Shown here in pieces: positions 46,973 to 56,886 of a stretch of 64,000 bases of DNA (positions within the stretch are counted from its first letter, which is position 1; the number at the start of each line of letters is the position of its first letter). The notes below the pieces were generated by a model that was not told where the DNA came from, ran no database searches, and was given only the letters and a program-made list of their open reading frames with translations. The DNA is from Trichoderma breve. Its lineage: Eukaryota; Ascomycota; Sordariomycetes; Hypocreales; Hypocreaceae. A program made the position numbers and the translations under genes. The stretch is taken from NCBI RefSeq assembly GCF_028502605.1, contig NC_079233.1, forward strand, positions 1,178,001-1,242,000, read 5' to 3'.

Positions 46973-47823
46973 TGTGTATAGAGATTGAAGATGTTGTTAA
47001 AATCAGATTTGTGTTTTGGGGGGAGAGCACAATAACAATGGTTTATATAGTCTACTAAAGAGAGCGGTAGATTCCGGTTTGTTTGCAATGTGTAAATGCT
47101 ATTTGGATGTGCGTCTTATACTTTGGACACTATATAGGCAAACCTGAGTTAAAATGTCTTTGGCTGGCAGTTAGAGCAACCTTCGTAAAAGCCTCTATAG
47201 TATATAATAAAGTACATCTACTACATCTACTACGTCTACTACGTCTACTACGTCTACTACGTCTACTACGTCTACTACGTCTACTACGTCTACTACATCC
47301 ACTACATCTAGGTTTTAGGGGAGGACATGGGGCAGTCTGTTCTGCCTGTTGTCTGAGGAGATTAATCATTGGGACGGGAAAATATGGAACTAAGATGCCG
47401 AACTTTAATAATATCATCAATTAATATACGTTACTCAAGATATCCGTCCTCCTGTTTACCGGTGTCATGTGAACTCGTATTCTACTACCTATGTCGATTG
47501 TCTTCTCATCCAGAGAATGATCATCTGGTCGGCGAGGTGATGAGAAGAATCTTGGCCGTAGTATCTTGGCCACACAGAGGGATATGGGAACCGGACTATA
47601 TAGAATATGCATCACAAGGTATGGCTCGACTTGATAAGGAAAAGGCCCAAGTCACATAGCTGGAGATGGGAGCTCGGACGTATGGCATGTTTGTCAGCCT
47701 GGGGCACGGACAAGCAAACAGATGTCGTGATGCTCTCTTCACTTTCCAAAAATCTAACCCTCGCTCATATCTCAAATCTACTGTCCTATCCTATCACAAG
47801 CGACTTTAACGATTCATTGGACC
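46973..47823. other. Divergent intergenic region with 9-bp array
   Basis: This is the region between the DUF3669 gene (minus) and the APH-like locus (plus). It contains array C at 47220-47309. The 113-codon frame across it encodes Leu-Leu-Arg repeats purely because of the repeat and is not a gene. Confidence 0.6.
47220..47309. repeat. 9-bp tandem array C, ten copies, inverted relative to A and B
   Basis: Ten consecutive 9-mers of ACTACGTCT or ACTACATCT (one ACTACATCC), the exact reverse complement of the AGACGTAGT unit of array B. A partial copy precedes it at 47214. It is about 250 bases upstream of the DUF3669 start codon. Confidence 0.95.
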
Positions 47824-48928
47824 ATGACCGTCTCATATTCAGAGTATGACAATGACGAAGCGATTGCCGACTTCTTTACGAAGACCTCGGCCGCTCGTTC
47901 TACATGCGACGCTCGAGCAAGGGGACTCGTCGGAGGCAGTGCCATCCCTGTCGAAGGGCAAGGCAACTGTAGCTACTCGGTCTATGCTGGACCTGACCTT
48001 GAATATGTCGTTCAATTCCGGCTCAAATCCCTGGAACTCAAGACCGAGACTACCACACTGGCGCGCAAGATATACGGAGCTCTGGTGCCGGAGGTTTCGT
48101 TCGAAGGCGCAATTGGAGATGATAGCAAAGGAAAAGAACCTCTTTATGTATACTTAATGAGTCGTATACAGGGAATCACACACTTGGACTTCCTCTTGAC
48201 ACATGACTTTCCTGACAACTCGCAAGAAAAGGTTACCTGGCGCAAGAATTTCATGGTGGATATAGCAGGGTTGGTAAACCTCACGTTTAAACATGCAGAA
48301 GGATACTTAGCTGATGGCCTATAGCTTCTTTGCGACCTCGTGGAATAACCCCCAGAAAGTCGACTCTGCGTATCGGGACCAACTAGGCTAAACATACACG
48401 AAAGAGCTACGACTTTTGCTGTCTGCCTTGCCAAGCCGATTCCATGCCATTATCGAGCATTGTATCAGGTCGATCGACGACGTTCTATCCTTACCAATGG
48501 TGTTTCTCCATAAAGACTTTAGCACCTGCAACATCATGGTCGACGAGATATCATGTCATTTGGTTGGCGTCATTGACTGGGCAGAAGCTGAGATCTGCCC
48601 GTTTGGCCTAAATGTTGATACTCTACAAGCCTTTACAGGCAAGCTCGATTATCGGCAAGGCTGGACACGTTATCAAGATTACGCCGACTTACAGGATACA
48701 TTTTGGGACGTCTTCACAGAGGAGGTGGGAGGCTTGACGGAGGATGAGATACAAGCTATCAAGCTGGCGAGGATCACAGGCCTACTGCTTTCTCATGGCT
48801 TCGCCAGACGGCTTGCAAATGAGTCTCCTGCCGTCCCTATTCGTGACGATAAGGACGGGTGCTACAACATGCTATCTCTAGATGCATTCCTGGTCAATCC
48901 AGCAACCAGATTCGAGGATCTTGATTGA
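47824..48928 (+). pseudogene. Aminoglycoside-phosphotransferase-like kinase with one in-frame stop
   Basis: Exons 47824-48269 and 48325-48928 join in frame (GTTGGT donor, CTATAG acceptor), restoring the family segment DIAGFFATSWNNPQ. The joined frame would be 350 codons including the final stop, but codon 171 (48389-48391) is TAA between RDQLG and TYTKEL. Beyond it the frame is fully kept: LHKDFSTCNIMVD (catalytic HxD and metal-binding Asn), GVIDWAEAEICPFG (metal Asp) and the normal C-terminal helices. No intron donor is available nearby to remove the stop. It is thus a recently broken gene, a strain-specific null allele, a sequencing error or a readthrough case. The fungal APH/ChoK-like family has many members of unknown substrate. 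Confidence 0.8.
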
Positions 48929-49178
48929 GACGCCAGGATTTCAGCTATTCTTAATCCCATAGGAAACATGATGGAATGAATATGGTGCCCAGAGAATATT
49001 CAATTATCTAGATAGTTGTTCATTCGAGTTTGTATCGTAACAGTCATTAAAACGAAGAGCCAAGAGAGCCTCAGCTCATCCTCAACCTCACATGTAAGCC
49101 AGATAACCCGCTCCTTGCATGCTTAAATGTGTCCAAAAGCTGTCATAATAGTCGTAGATGAAACAAAGTATATATGCG

Positions 49179-50309
49179 TTAAGTCCTGCCTCGAAAGCCA
49201 CCATCTCTTCCATAGTCTGCAAGGCACAGGCCATGGACAGGAGACATCGCACCGTGAGCTAGTCCCCGTCTCCCTTTGGCCATATGGAACAACACTGCCA
49301 CGTCTGCCCCAAAAGGCGTCGTTCTTGGAAGAACAGTGAGGTGAGGCGATGGCCTAGCTCTCTGATCTATAGAGAACTGCTTCCACTTGGCAATGGCCTC
49401 GCCTCCAATGAGAGGATCGACAACTTCGAAGAGAATGGCCTTGCCTTCAGGCGTAGGCAGTACCTCGTCGAAGACCACGGCACCGTACTGCTCCAGCCGC
49501 TCAATAGGAGACAGCGATTGGTACGCTGCATCGGCTTCCTTCTCTGGACGAAGTGCGAGACGGAATGTTTTCTGCAGCTTCCGCTTGTCACCTCGGCCGT
49601 TGACCATGACGAGATCGTAGCTCCTTATTGGGTCTTCCGGGTCTTCGACATGTTTTACGGCCTGCTGCATCCACAAGACATACGGATGCATGAACCCCCA
49701 CCAGATGGCGAGATCCGACAGAAATATGTTAAAGTCAAGGCGCACGTAATGGATGTGAGTCCAATTGAGCAGCGTCGGATCTCCGCTGCGGATGGAATCA
49801 TAGCTGACGTCCTTTGCCTCGAGGAGATAGGGCCAGTCCTGGAGGCGTTCATACGCGTTGAGCATGAGCCTGAACCCAGGCCCTTGAAACGCGTCCAAGG
49901 ACTCTTTGAGAATAAGAAGATCCAGGGCATTTGTGGGAATCTTCGGCTTGGTCCTCGCTTCGGCACCTGGCAGAGGTTTATCGGGAGGCGCCGTGTCGGC
50001 AAAGTGAAGAGTATCGATGTCAAAGTTGAATAAGATGTGCGGCGATACATCCAGAGCAACAAATTCCCCCTCGTAGATGGCGGGCTTGTGATTTGCAACG
50101 CTGTGGGTTTCCAGGATTTTGTAGTGTTTGCTCACGATACGGCGAGACTCTGCATTGACTCGCAGGGCCACAGGAGGACGAGCTGTGCTTTTCACACTCC
50201 ATCGGCCTTTGCCAACTAGACAGGGAATGAGACCGACGAGGCGAGGCTCAATGGTATCCAGCCATATCTTTTCACGGAGTTCATAGGGGAGCTGAGAGAA
50301 TTTGACCAT
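49179..50309 (-). CDS. 2EXR domain protein, 376 aa
   Basis: A single minus-strand exon. From the Met at 50309 the protein begins MVKFSQLPYELREKIWLDTI, the F-x2-LP-x-ELR-x2-IW signature of the fungal 2EXR (F-box-like) domain, followed by PPVALRVNAESRRIV and PHILFNFDIDTLHF, the second conserved block of the domain. The rest is unassigned. The open frame extends 40 codons further upstream (to 50429) with other ATGs, but the leader looks non-conserved; the Met at 50309 has a good context. 2EXR proteins are numerous in Pezizomycotina; some relatives may recruit ubiquitin ligases, but function is unknown. It converges with the APH-like pseudogene. Confidence 0.82.
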   Translation of the reverse strand: MVKFSQLPYELREKIWLDTIEPRLVGLIPCLVGKGRWSVKSTARPPVALRVNAESRRIVSKHYKILETHSVANHKPAIYEGEFVALDVSPHILFNFDIDTLHFADTAPPDKPLPGAEARTKPKIPTNALDLLILKESLDAFQGPGFRLMLNAYERLQDWPYLLEAKDVSYDSIRSGDPTLLNWTHIHYVRLDFNIFLSDLAIWWGFMHPYVLWMQQAVKHVEDPEDPIRSYDLVMVNGRGDKRKLQKTFRLALRPEKEADAAYQSLSPIERLEQYGAVVFDEVLPTPEGKAILFEVVDPLIGGEAIAKWKQFSIDQRARPSPHLTVLPRTTPFGADVAVLFHMAKGRRGLAHGAMSPVHGLCLADYGRDGGFRGRT

Positions 50310-51132
50310 GGTGACTGTTGGTTTTGGTGTTGTCGAGGGGAGAGATGATCGCATGTGTAGTGTGGAGTAGGCTCTCGTATATATAGGGACGAAATAGTAT
50401 ACGGAGTAGATGGGTGTAACCGATAACAAGGACAGATATTGGAGACGACTAGGCGGCAGACATGGCGTACAAGGATCAGGTCAGGTCAAAAGAGATATCG
50501 TACAGGTCTGAATTGATATACGAGTGCTTCTAGGCCAATTGAATGGCAAGGGAATGTATGTAAGAAGCTGACCGGTGGGCAGGGATGCGGTAGTGAGGCT
50601 GAATAGCGAGGCGCCTTGCATGGAGGCAGAGGAGCTAAAAGTAGATGCTGATTACCCACGAATTGGTCATGTGAAGCTCGGAATGTTTACTGTATCTGCG
50701 CCGTGAGATGGAGATTGAAGCAATTCAGAAGTTGAAGTTATTAGAGAGACCACGTCCGTAGGTTAGCATTGAGCTGAGCATCTCGTCCCCGGTTTTTCTG
50801 TTTCGGCTCCAGGGTAGGCCACTGCATATCGATTGGATTGAGGGGCAGATGAGGTAATCCATTCAGCAGCTTCTGTACTGTACTTGCAGTGGTGCGTGTC
50901 CTGCTGAAGCCTTGCGCCCAGGCCAGCAGCTCGCTAGGCTTCAAGCGCCCTAGTGCTGGCCTTGCGGGAGCTCGAACAAGGTAGAAACACCATCACCAAC
51001 TCCGTCATCCGTCTTCGTTCTCGACCATACCAAAGCCACTCTCCCTCTCGACCTCGATTCCCCGATTCCCCGACAGCTTGACCCCCAATCCAACATCTAG
51101 CATCCCCCGATACAGCTGCCGTCACCGTCACC
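50310..51132. other. Divergent promoter region 2EXR / RPN7
   Basis: This shared upstream region lies between the 2EXR gene (minus) and RPN7 (plus). No further gene or repeat was noted. Confidence 0.5.
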
Positions 51133-52754
51133 ATGGGCGCAGATCCCCAGTACGTCAAGTGGCCTCTGCTGCCGCTGTCCCAGCACGTCTTCACCCTCAC
51201 AAACGGCTATGCGTCCAAACAGTCCCAGCTGGCCGCCGTCAAGGCCCTGCAAGATGCCATCGCCCAGGACAAGATGGCGCCCTTCTACCGCTACCTGGCC
51301 CACCCCATCGAGGGCATCCTGAACGCTGTGGGCGAGAGCAGCTCCTCAGCACCCGGCAAGCCTCCCAGTCGGAAATCCAGCATGGTGGCGACCAAGGCTG
51401 CGACGGGGGCCGTTAACCTGCCGTGGGACGAGGATCTATACAACAAGCTGAAGGAGGACAACGACAAGGAGCTGGCCGACTTCCAGAAGGAGCAGGACGA
51501 GGCTGAGGAGCAGGCCGGTGACACAGAGGTCATGGCGGCCAAGGGCAAGCGAGCCGACTTTTGGGCTCGAGTGGGCGACAAGGTGCGATTATATACATCA
51601 TGATGCCTCCCATAAATGGGAGGTTATTGAACTGAGCTGAGTTGAGCTGAATCTAACATTATTCTACGCAGGACAAAGCAATTGCCGAGTTTGAGAGCTT
51701 GTTCGAAAAGACGGGCATCCTGGGCACCAAGATCGACCTGGTGCTGGCCATAATACGCATGGGGCTCTTCTACGGCGACAAGCCCCTCGTCAAGACGCAG
51801 GTCGAGCGAGCCAAGACGCTCGTCGAGACGGGTGGCGACTGGGACCGCCGCAACCGCCTCAAGGCCTACGAGGGCCTGCACCTCATCACCGTCCGCGCAT
51901 ACAACACCGCCGCGCCGCTGCTGCTCGACTCCCTCTCCACATTCACCAGCTACGAACTCTGCACCTACTCCAACCTCGTCGTCTACTCGGTCCTCACGGG
52001 CTCCGTCTCCCTCAAGCGGGTCGACTTCAAGTCCAAGGTCGTCGACGCACCAGAGATCAAGGCCATCATGGGCGACGGCGAGGACAAGCTGCTGGCCCTC
52101 AGCGGCGCCCTCAGCGCGGGGCCCGGCGCCGACGACTCCATGGGCGATAAGCTCCCCAAGGCGGCGGCCACCACGGCGGTCAACCTGACGACCCTGGGCA
52201 CCAGCACCGACCAGCCCGAGGCGGAGATGGCCATTGACTTTAGCCCGCTCGCCCTGCTCGTCAGCAGCCTGTACAATGGCAACTACAAGACCTTCTTCCA
52301 GTCCCTCGCTTCTGTTGAGGAGCAGTTCCTCAACCACGACCGCTACCTGCACGAGCACAAGAGCTGGTTCATCCGCGAGATGCGCCTCCGCGCATACCAG
52401 CAGCTGCTGCAGAGCTACCGCGTCGTCGGATTAGAAAGCATGGCCAACGACTTTGGCGTCACGGTCGACTTTTTGGATCGGTGAGTTTTACACATACACA
52501 CTTCTTGCTTTTTCACATTTTCTGATGAATGTTACTAATACACGTTTTGTTGTAGCGATCTTGCCCGATTCATCGCTGCTGGACGTATCCCTTGCACCAT
52601 TGACCGCGTCACCGGCAAGGGCGTCATTGAGACCAACCGTCCCGACGACAAGAATAAGCAGTACCAGGACGTCGTTCGTCAGGGCGATCAGTTGATTACG
52701 AAGCTGCAAAAGTACGGCCAGGCTGTCAGACTAAGGGGTAGCGAGAGGGCATGA
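51133..52754 (+). CDS. RPN7: 26S proteasome regulatory subunit RPN7
   Basis: Exons 51133-51582, 51672-52480 and 52556-52754 give 485 residues. Conserved lid-subunit runs include MAPFYRYL near the start, RKGDWDRR-like GGDWDRRNRLKAYEGLHLI, LLDSLSTFTSYELCTYSNLV, then the PCI domain with YLHEHKSWFIREMRLRAYQQ and IAAGRIPCTIDRVTGKGVIE (winged helix). Rpn7/PSMD6 is a structural subunit of the 19S lid. The protein is longer than the roughly 390-430 of yeast and human because of a Ser/Lys insert near residue 75 and an Ala/Gly/Thr insert near residue 330, both low-complexity. Intron 1 contains a perfect 8-bp hairpin. The start is the first ATG, context CACCATGGGC. Confidence 0.95.
51606..51623 (+). repeat. 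Hairpin inside RPN7 intron 1
   Basis: CCTCCCAT and ATGGGAGG form a perfect 8-bp stem with a two-base AA spacer, 24 nt into the 89-nt intron, close to the donor. It may loop the intron. No known element is recognised. Confidence 0.4.
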
Positions 52755-53131
52755 GCGTAGCATGGAAGTAATGAATGACTTTGATGGGAAAAGAGGAACA
52801 AAGGGCTGCGTTATACTGCAAGTTGCCCATGAGTTGTATCGTACTCGTTTAGACAGAGTCGTTCTGCAACAGATAAAATAAATAAACAACAAACAAAACA
52901 AACGCAAAGAATAAAGACAAAAAAACAAGGGGCTAATTTGATGCTGTGAAATGTTTCGCCGTAAATGCACGTCACCCAATCAGTTCTTTTTTATTAGACG
53001 TCTATCATTTTCTACTATATTTATTATTCTCTATCCACCCACGCGATAAAATGTCCAAATCTCGCTCAGTCCCTTTTAAAAAACACCTCTACCCTATTTT
53101 TGAAACAGTAATTGTCCTGTACACGGCATGT
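52755..53131. other. Convergent 3' region RPN7 / ALT
   Basis: The 3' ends of RPN7 (plus) and the alanine aminotransferase (minus) meet in this A/T-rich stretch. No gene was found. Confidence 0.6.
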
Positions 53132-55509
53132 TTACCTGTACTTGTCCATGAACTCCTGGTGGAACTTGGTGATCCGGCTCACCCACTCGGTTCCAGGGGC
53201 AAGGAAAGTAGTGCGGAAGTGCAGGGTGCCCTCCCGCTGGCCGAAGCCGCTGCCGGGGACGACGCAGACGCCGGTGGCCTCGAGCAGCCTCATGCAGTAG
53301 AACTCATCGGGCTTGCGGCCCTCGGCAGTGGCGGCGTCAATGGCCTTCTGGGGAAGGGTGATGGTGGGGAAGAGGTACATGGCGCCCTGGGGCTCGCCGC
53401 ACTCGACGCCCTCCATCTGCTCAAAGGCCTTGTGGAGGGCGTTGGCGCGCTCGCGGAGGCCGTTGGCAATGCCGTTGTACTCCTTGTCGTAGAGCTCGAA
53501 CGAGGGCTCGCCGGGCTGGGGAGGGTTGACCATGAGCTCGACGAGGCACTGGCCAATGACGGGAGCGCAGAGCATGATGGAGACGAACTTGTAAATGGTG
53601 GCTTCGACTTCGGCGTCGAATCCAACAAGCTCAAAGTAACCGCCACGGTGACCGCACTCGCCCACCATGCCCTTGGAGACACTGTGAAGAGAGGCCAGCT
53701 CGACGTCGTCGTACTTTCCGGGGTTCTCCTGCTGAAGCTTGCGCAGAACGCCCTTGAAGCTGTGGAACTGGCCGATGAAGACGTTGGTCTGGTAGACCTC
53801 GTCGGCCATGATGACGAGCTTCTCCTTGCTGGCGAAGTCGATCACGGCGCGCACATCAGCCTCGGACAGAGAGGCTCCAGTGGGGTTGCCAGGGTTGATG
53901 ATGACGATGCAGCGGACATCGACACCCTCGGACTTGGCCTTTTCATAAGAGGAACGGATGGCCTCGAGGTCGGTGCCCCAGGCCTTGGACTCGTCGAGGT
54001 AGTAGGGAACGCAGGTGGCGTTGAGGACGGAGAGGGTGGCGGTGTAAAGAGGGTATTGGGGGATAGGGACGAGCACACCGGACTTGGGGGACTCGGCGAG
54101 GATGTGAAGAAGGGTGTTGACGCCGGACGAGGCACCGGCAGAGAGGTAGATGTTGGCAGGGTTGGCGGGGAAGCCATCTCTTCCTGTAAAGCAACAAGTT
54201 GTGTCAGTAAGCCGACTCAGCTCCGTATATATCGGAAAAGAACATTACTCACTCTCGAGGAACTTGGCAATGCTCTCCTTGATGGCGTATACACCGCTGC
54301 TGGCACTGTAGGCACCAACAGAGCCGCAGTTCTTGAGCAGCCACTTGGCACGCTCAACAACGTCCGTCTTGTAGCCCAGGCCGTTGATCAGGACATCCTC
54401 CTTCTCGAGGAGCTGGGGGTTCTCCAGCAGACTGAGGACCTGGCGGAAGAAGGTGATGGGCTTCTGGTCCAGCTGCTGGGGGTTGCCAATGTTGGCCGAG
54501 ATGACTTGGTCAAAGGGCAGGCTGGTGGTACCCTTGCTCAGCTGGGCACGCAGCTCCTCCGACTTGACGGCGAGCTCGCCACGGACGGCGTATTCGGCCG
54601 CGCGGACGTGCGGGTTGATGTTGTTGATGTTGAGGCGGCCCATTTTCGCGGTAGTTGAGAATGATCGAGGGACGAATCTGCGATGGTGGGGTTGAGAAGT
54701 TGTAGATGGCGGGGCACAAGTTGTGAGTAGCGATCGCCGATGACCGGCGGCTTCTAGACCTTTTTTTGGTGTAAGTTGGCAAACAAAATTCTATGAAACC
54801 AAAAAAATAACTTTTTCAGAATGATGGGGATATAAAAACAAGACCAAGCAGAAAAAAAAAGGGAAAACACGGGGAAGGGTCTGTTGGAGGCGAGTGGAGC
54901 GTCTGGACCCCGAGATTCCCCAAACACACAAACGGCAGGCTATGGAAACTCTCGGCTGATGGCCAGGGAATCCACGGGATCTGCGCGCTTCTTTTGGCTG
55001 CTGTTAGGCCCAAGCCATTGCCCAGAAGGGATTCACCACCACACCTCATCCAGTATCCATGACACGCAGAAAAAAGAAAATCAGCGCATCAGTCGCTCCA
55101 CGCATCGTCTGGCACGCCCTATCGAGATTGGTGGATCTGGGGATAGCTGCGGCATTGGAGGGTTTTGTGGGAGCATGATGCATGGAGCGCTTAATTTAAT
55201 CGGTGGTTGTTTGTTGCATGTTGAGTGCGGACAAAAGAGAGGCTTCGCTGTGAGATGCAGCCGTGAGCTGAAGCTGTTTGCTCCCTTGGCCCGTATAATT
55301 GTCGTAATCCCTCGCTCCAATGGCTGGCTGAAGCATGATAATGACGTACCAGAGAGGTGAATAGAGGAAACTGAAGCGGCACAAACAGGGTAAAACTGAT
55401 GGCGAGAAAAAAAAAAGAAAGTCAGACACCTACCAGATATCCGCGACACACCTAGCAGTGCCCTCCTAGTAGGCAACGCCGTGTTGCTCGTCAACAGCGC
55501 CCTTGACAT
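53132..55509 (-). CDS. ALT1: Alanine aminotransferase, with mitochondrial leader exon
   Basis: Minus strand, three exons: 55509-55434, 54753-54253 and 54183-53132, 542 residues. Exon 2 stays open 110 bases upstream of the ATG at 54643 and encodes a presequence end (RRFVPRSFSTTAK) but has no ATG. Exon 1 supplies MSRALLTSNTALPTRRALLG and joins in frame at GTAGGT...CTAG, removing a 680-nt intron. The core is a fold-type I PLP enzyme: NINPHVRAAEYAVRGELAVK, YPLYTATLSVLNA, NPGNPTGASLSE and the Schiff-base Lys in HSVSKGMVGECGHRGGY (Lys301 from the internal Met, 363 from the first). It interconverts alanine/2-oxoglutarate and pyruvate/glutamate. Initiation at 54643 would give a 480-residue cytosolic form. 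The core is certain; the leader exon is inferred from frame and sequence. Confidence 0.88.
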
Positions 55510-56180
55510 GATGCCGAAATTATTAAGAAAATTGATGAAAACCAAGGATAAAAGAAAAGAGAGATGAAATAAAATGAAACGTAATATAGCAGAGCACCGA
55601 TGGAGGGCGTGTGTGTAGCTGGAGCGCTACCAGATGCCAAAAGGATTGTGGATGGATGGATTTTGTTGGCTTGAGACGTCCTCGTGGCTTTTCTCCTACT
55701 TTACTTTGGCCGCCGCACCCTTTATCTCTAAACTACAGTGTGTACAAGGTACAGGGCTTACATACTCCTAAAACACCGCTAAATGGACACGGGTAGAGAC
55801 CGCAAAAGAGAGACAATTCCTGCGCAAGGCTGATATCGTAATTTCTTTCCCTCCTTCACCGGTGATAATACTTGCGCCGTTGGTGACGGGATGGACCCCG
55901 AGCTGCAAGCCTAGCTCTGAATATGGCAGGATTCAGAGCACGGTCAGCCGCTATCGGCGGGCGGGCTCCATAACGTAATTCGGGTTGCTCTGCAGGGACT
56001 TTAAGCTGTCTTACGTAATTCGGGTTGCTCTGCAGGGACTTTAAGCTGTCTTACATAATTTTTCGGAACTCGGCGGCACCTTTTACCCGGATGGAACTGT
56101 CCCGCCATGCTAGGAATTTACGATGCTATCGCGAGAGACCAATCGAACGACATCTTTCGAGCGCTGGAGATATCGACACA
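55510..56180. other. Intergenic region upstream of bL33m
   Basis: The divergent gap between the ALT leader exon (minus) and the bL33m gene (plus) contains the 40-bp tandem duplication at 55973-56060. Otherwise no feature was recognised. Confidence 0.5.
55973..56060. repeat. 40-bp tandem duplication
   Basis: Two identical 40-bp copies (55973-56012 and 56013-56052) of a unit beginning ACGTAATTCGGG are followed by a partial third start (ACATAATT). It lies 120-210 bases upstream of the bL33m ATG, within its probable promoter. Exact identity points to recent duplication. Confidence 0.93.
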
Positions 56181-56509
56181 ATGGCCAAGAAAGGTGAGTT
56201 CCCGACGCATACCGCAGTGGGATCTTTAATCCTGTGCGCAATATACAATAAACAGCCACTAATATCCTCGCAGCAAAGGCAAGATTGATCAACGTCCGGC
56301 TCATCTCCATGGCCATGACCGGCTTCTTCTACACCTTCAAGCGGCCTAGAACGGCGCCCATGATGGGAATGCTGAAATACGACCCGATAGGTACGAATCG
56401 CACCCCCTCAGACATACATCTTCCTTTTCCCGCGCCAATGCTAATTCTCTATCGTTCTTCAGTCCGCAAAAAGGTCCTGTTCCTAGAAACGAAAAAGCGA
56501 TCCAAATAG
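56181..56509 (+). CDS. MRPL39: Mitochondrial large-subunit ribosomal protein bL33m
   Basis: Three small exons, 56181-56193, 56274-56390 and 56463-56509, give 58 residues. Introns are 80 and 72 nt (GTGAGT, GTACGA; CGCAG, TTCAG). The product has [48 protein letters not shown], the bacterial L33 pattern. It is a basic protein of the mitochondrial 54S subunit. Its shortness and split coding exons make it easy to miss. The upstream ATG context (ACAATGG) is good. No separate presequence is seen; very small basic L33m proteins can import with an internal signal. Confidence 0.9.
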
Positions 56510-56886
56510 AGACATTTCCGAGCAATGTAAAATTCAAACTATACACCTCAGGGACGGGAAAATAATGATTGAGTTGCGGGCGGTCTGTTTATTCGAACCT
56601 GCGGCCACCTATGTACATGTATCAATATGAAGAGCATTTCTGGAGTTTGGGGATGGGCCGGCATTGCGCTCGATGCGCTGACAGGTCACGATATCTGGTC
56701 TGATTGGAATATAAATTCACTCCCAAATATTTCCACTTTTGATCCATTTACCATTCTAGCTGTGGAACAGTGAGTTGCTGCCAAAATAAGCTGCCAAAAT
56801 AAAGCACCAGCGATTAAAGTACAAGCTGCTTCCACCCGTAGGAGGCATCTGCGGACCAATCATCCACCATGCTTCCCCACTGAACT
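56510..56886. other. Convergent 3' region
   Basis: The 3' ends of the bL33m gene (plus) and the coiled-coil gene (minus) meet here. No further gene was noted. Confidence 0.55.

Noticed and set aside
47220..47309. Array considered as CRISPR
   Set aside because: The unit is 9 bp with no spacers and the organism is a fungus; it is a minisatellite.
47083..47424. A small protein with repeated Leu-Leu-Arg
   Set aside because: It is the translation of the 9-bp array with a multiple-of-three unit, not a conserved protein.
52946..54658. 570-codon plus-strand open frame antisense to the alanine aminotransferase
   Set aside because: It mirrors a strongly codon-biased gene on the other strand, has low-complexity composition (Gly, Leu, Val, Glu) and no domain, while the minus strand encodes a clear PLP enzyme.
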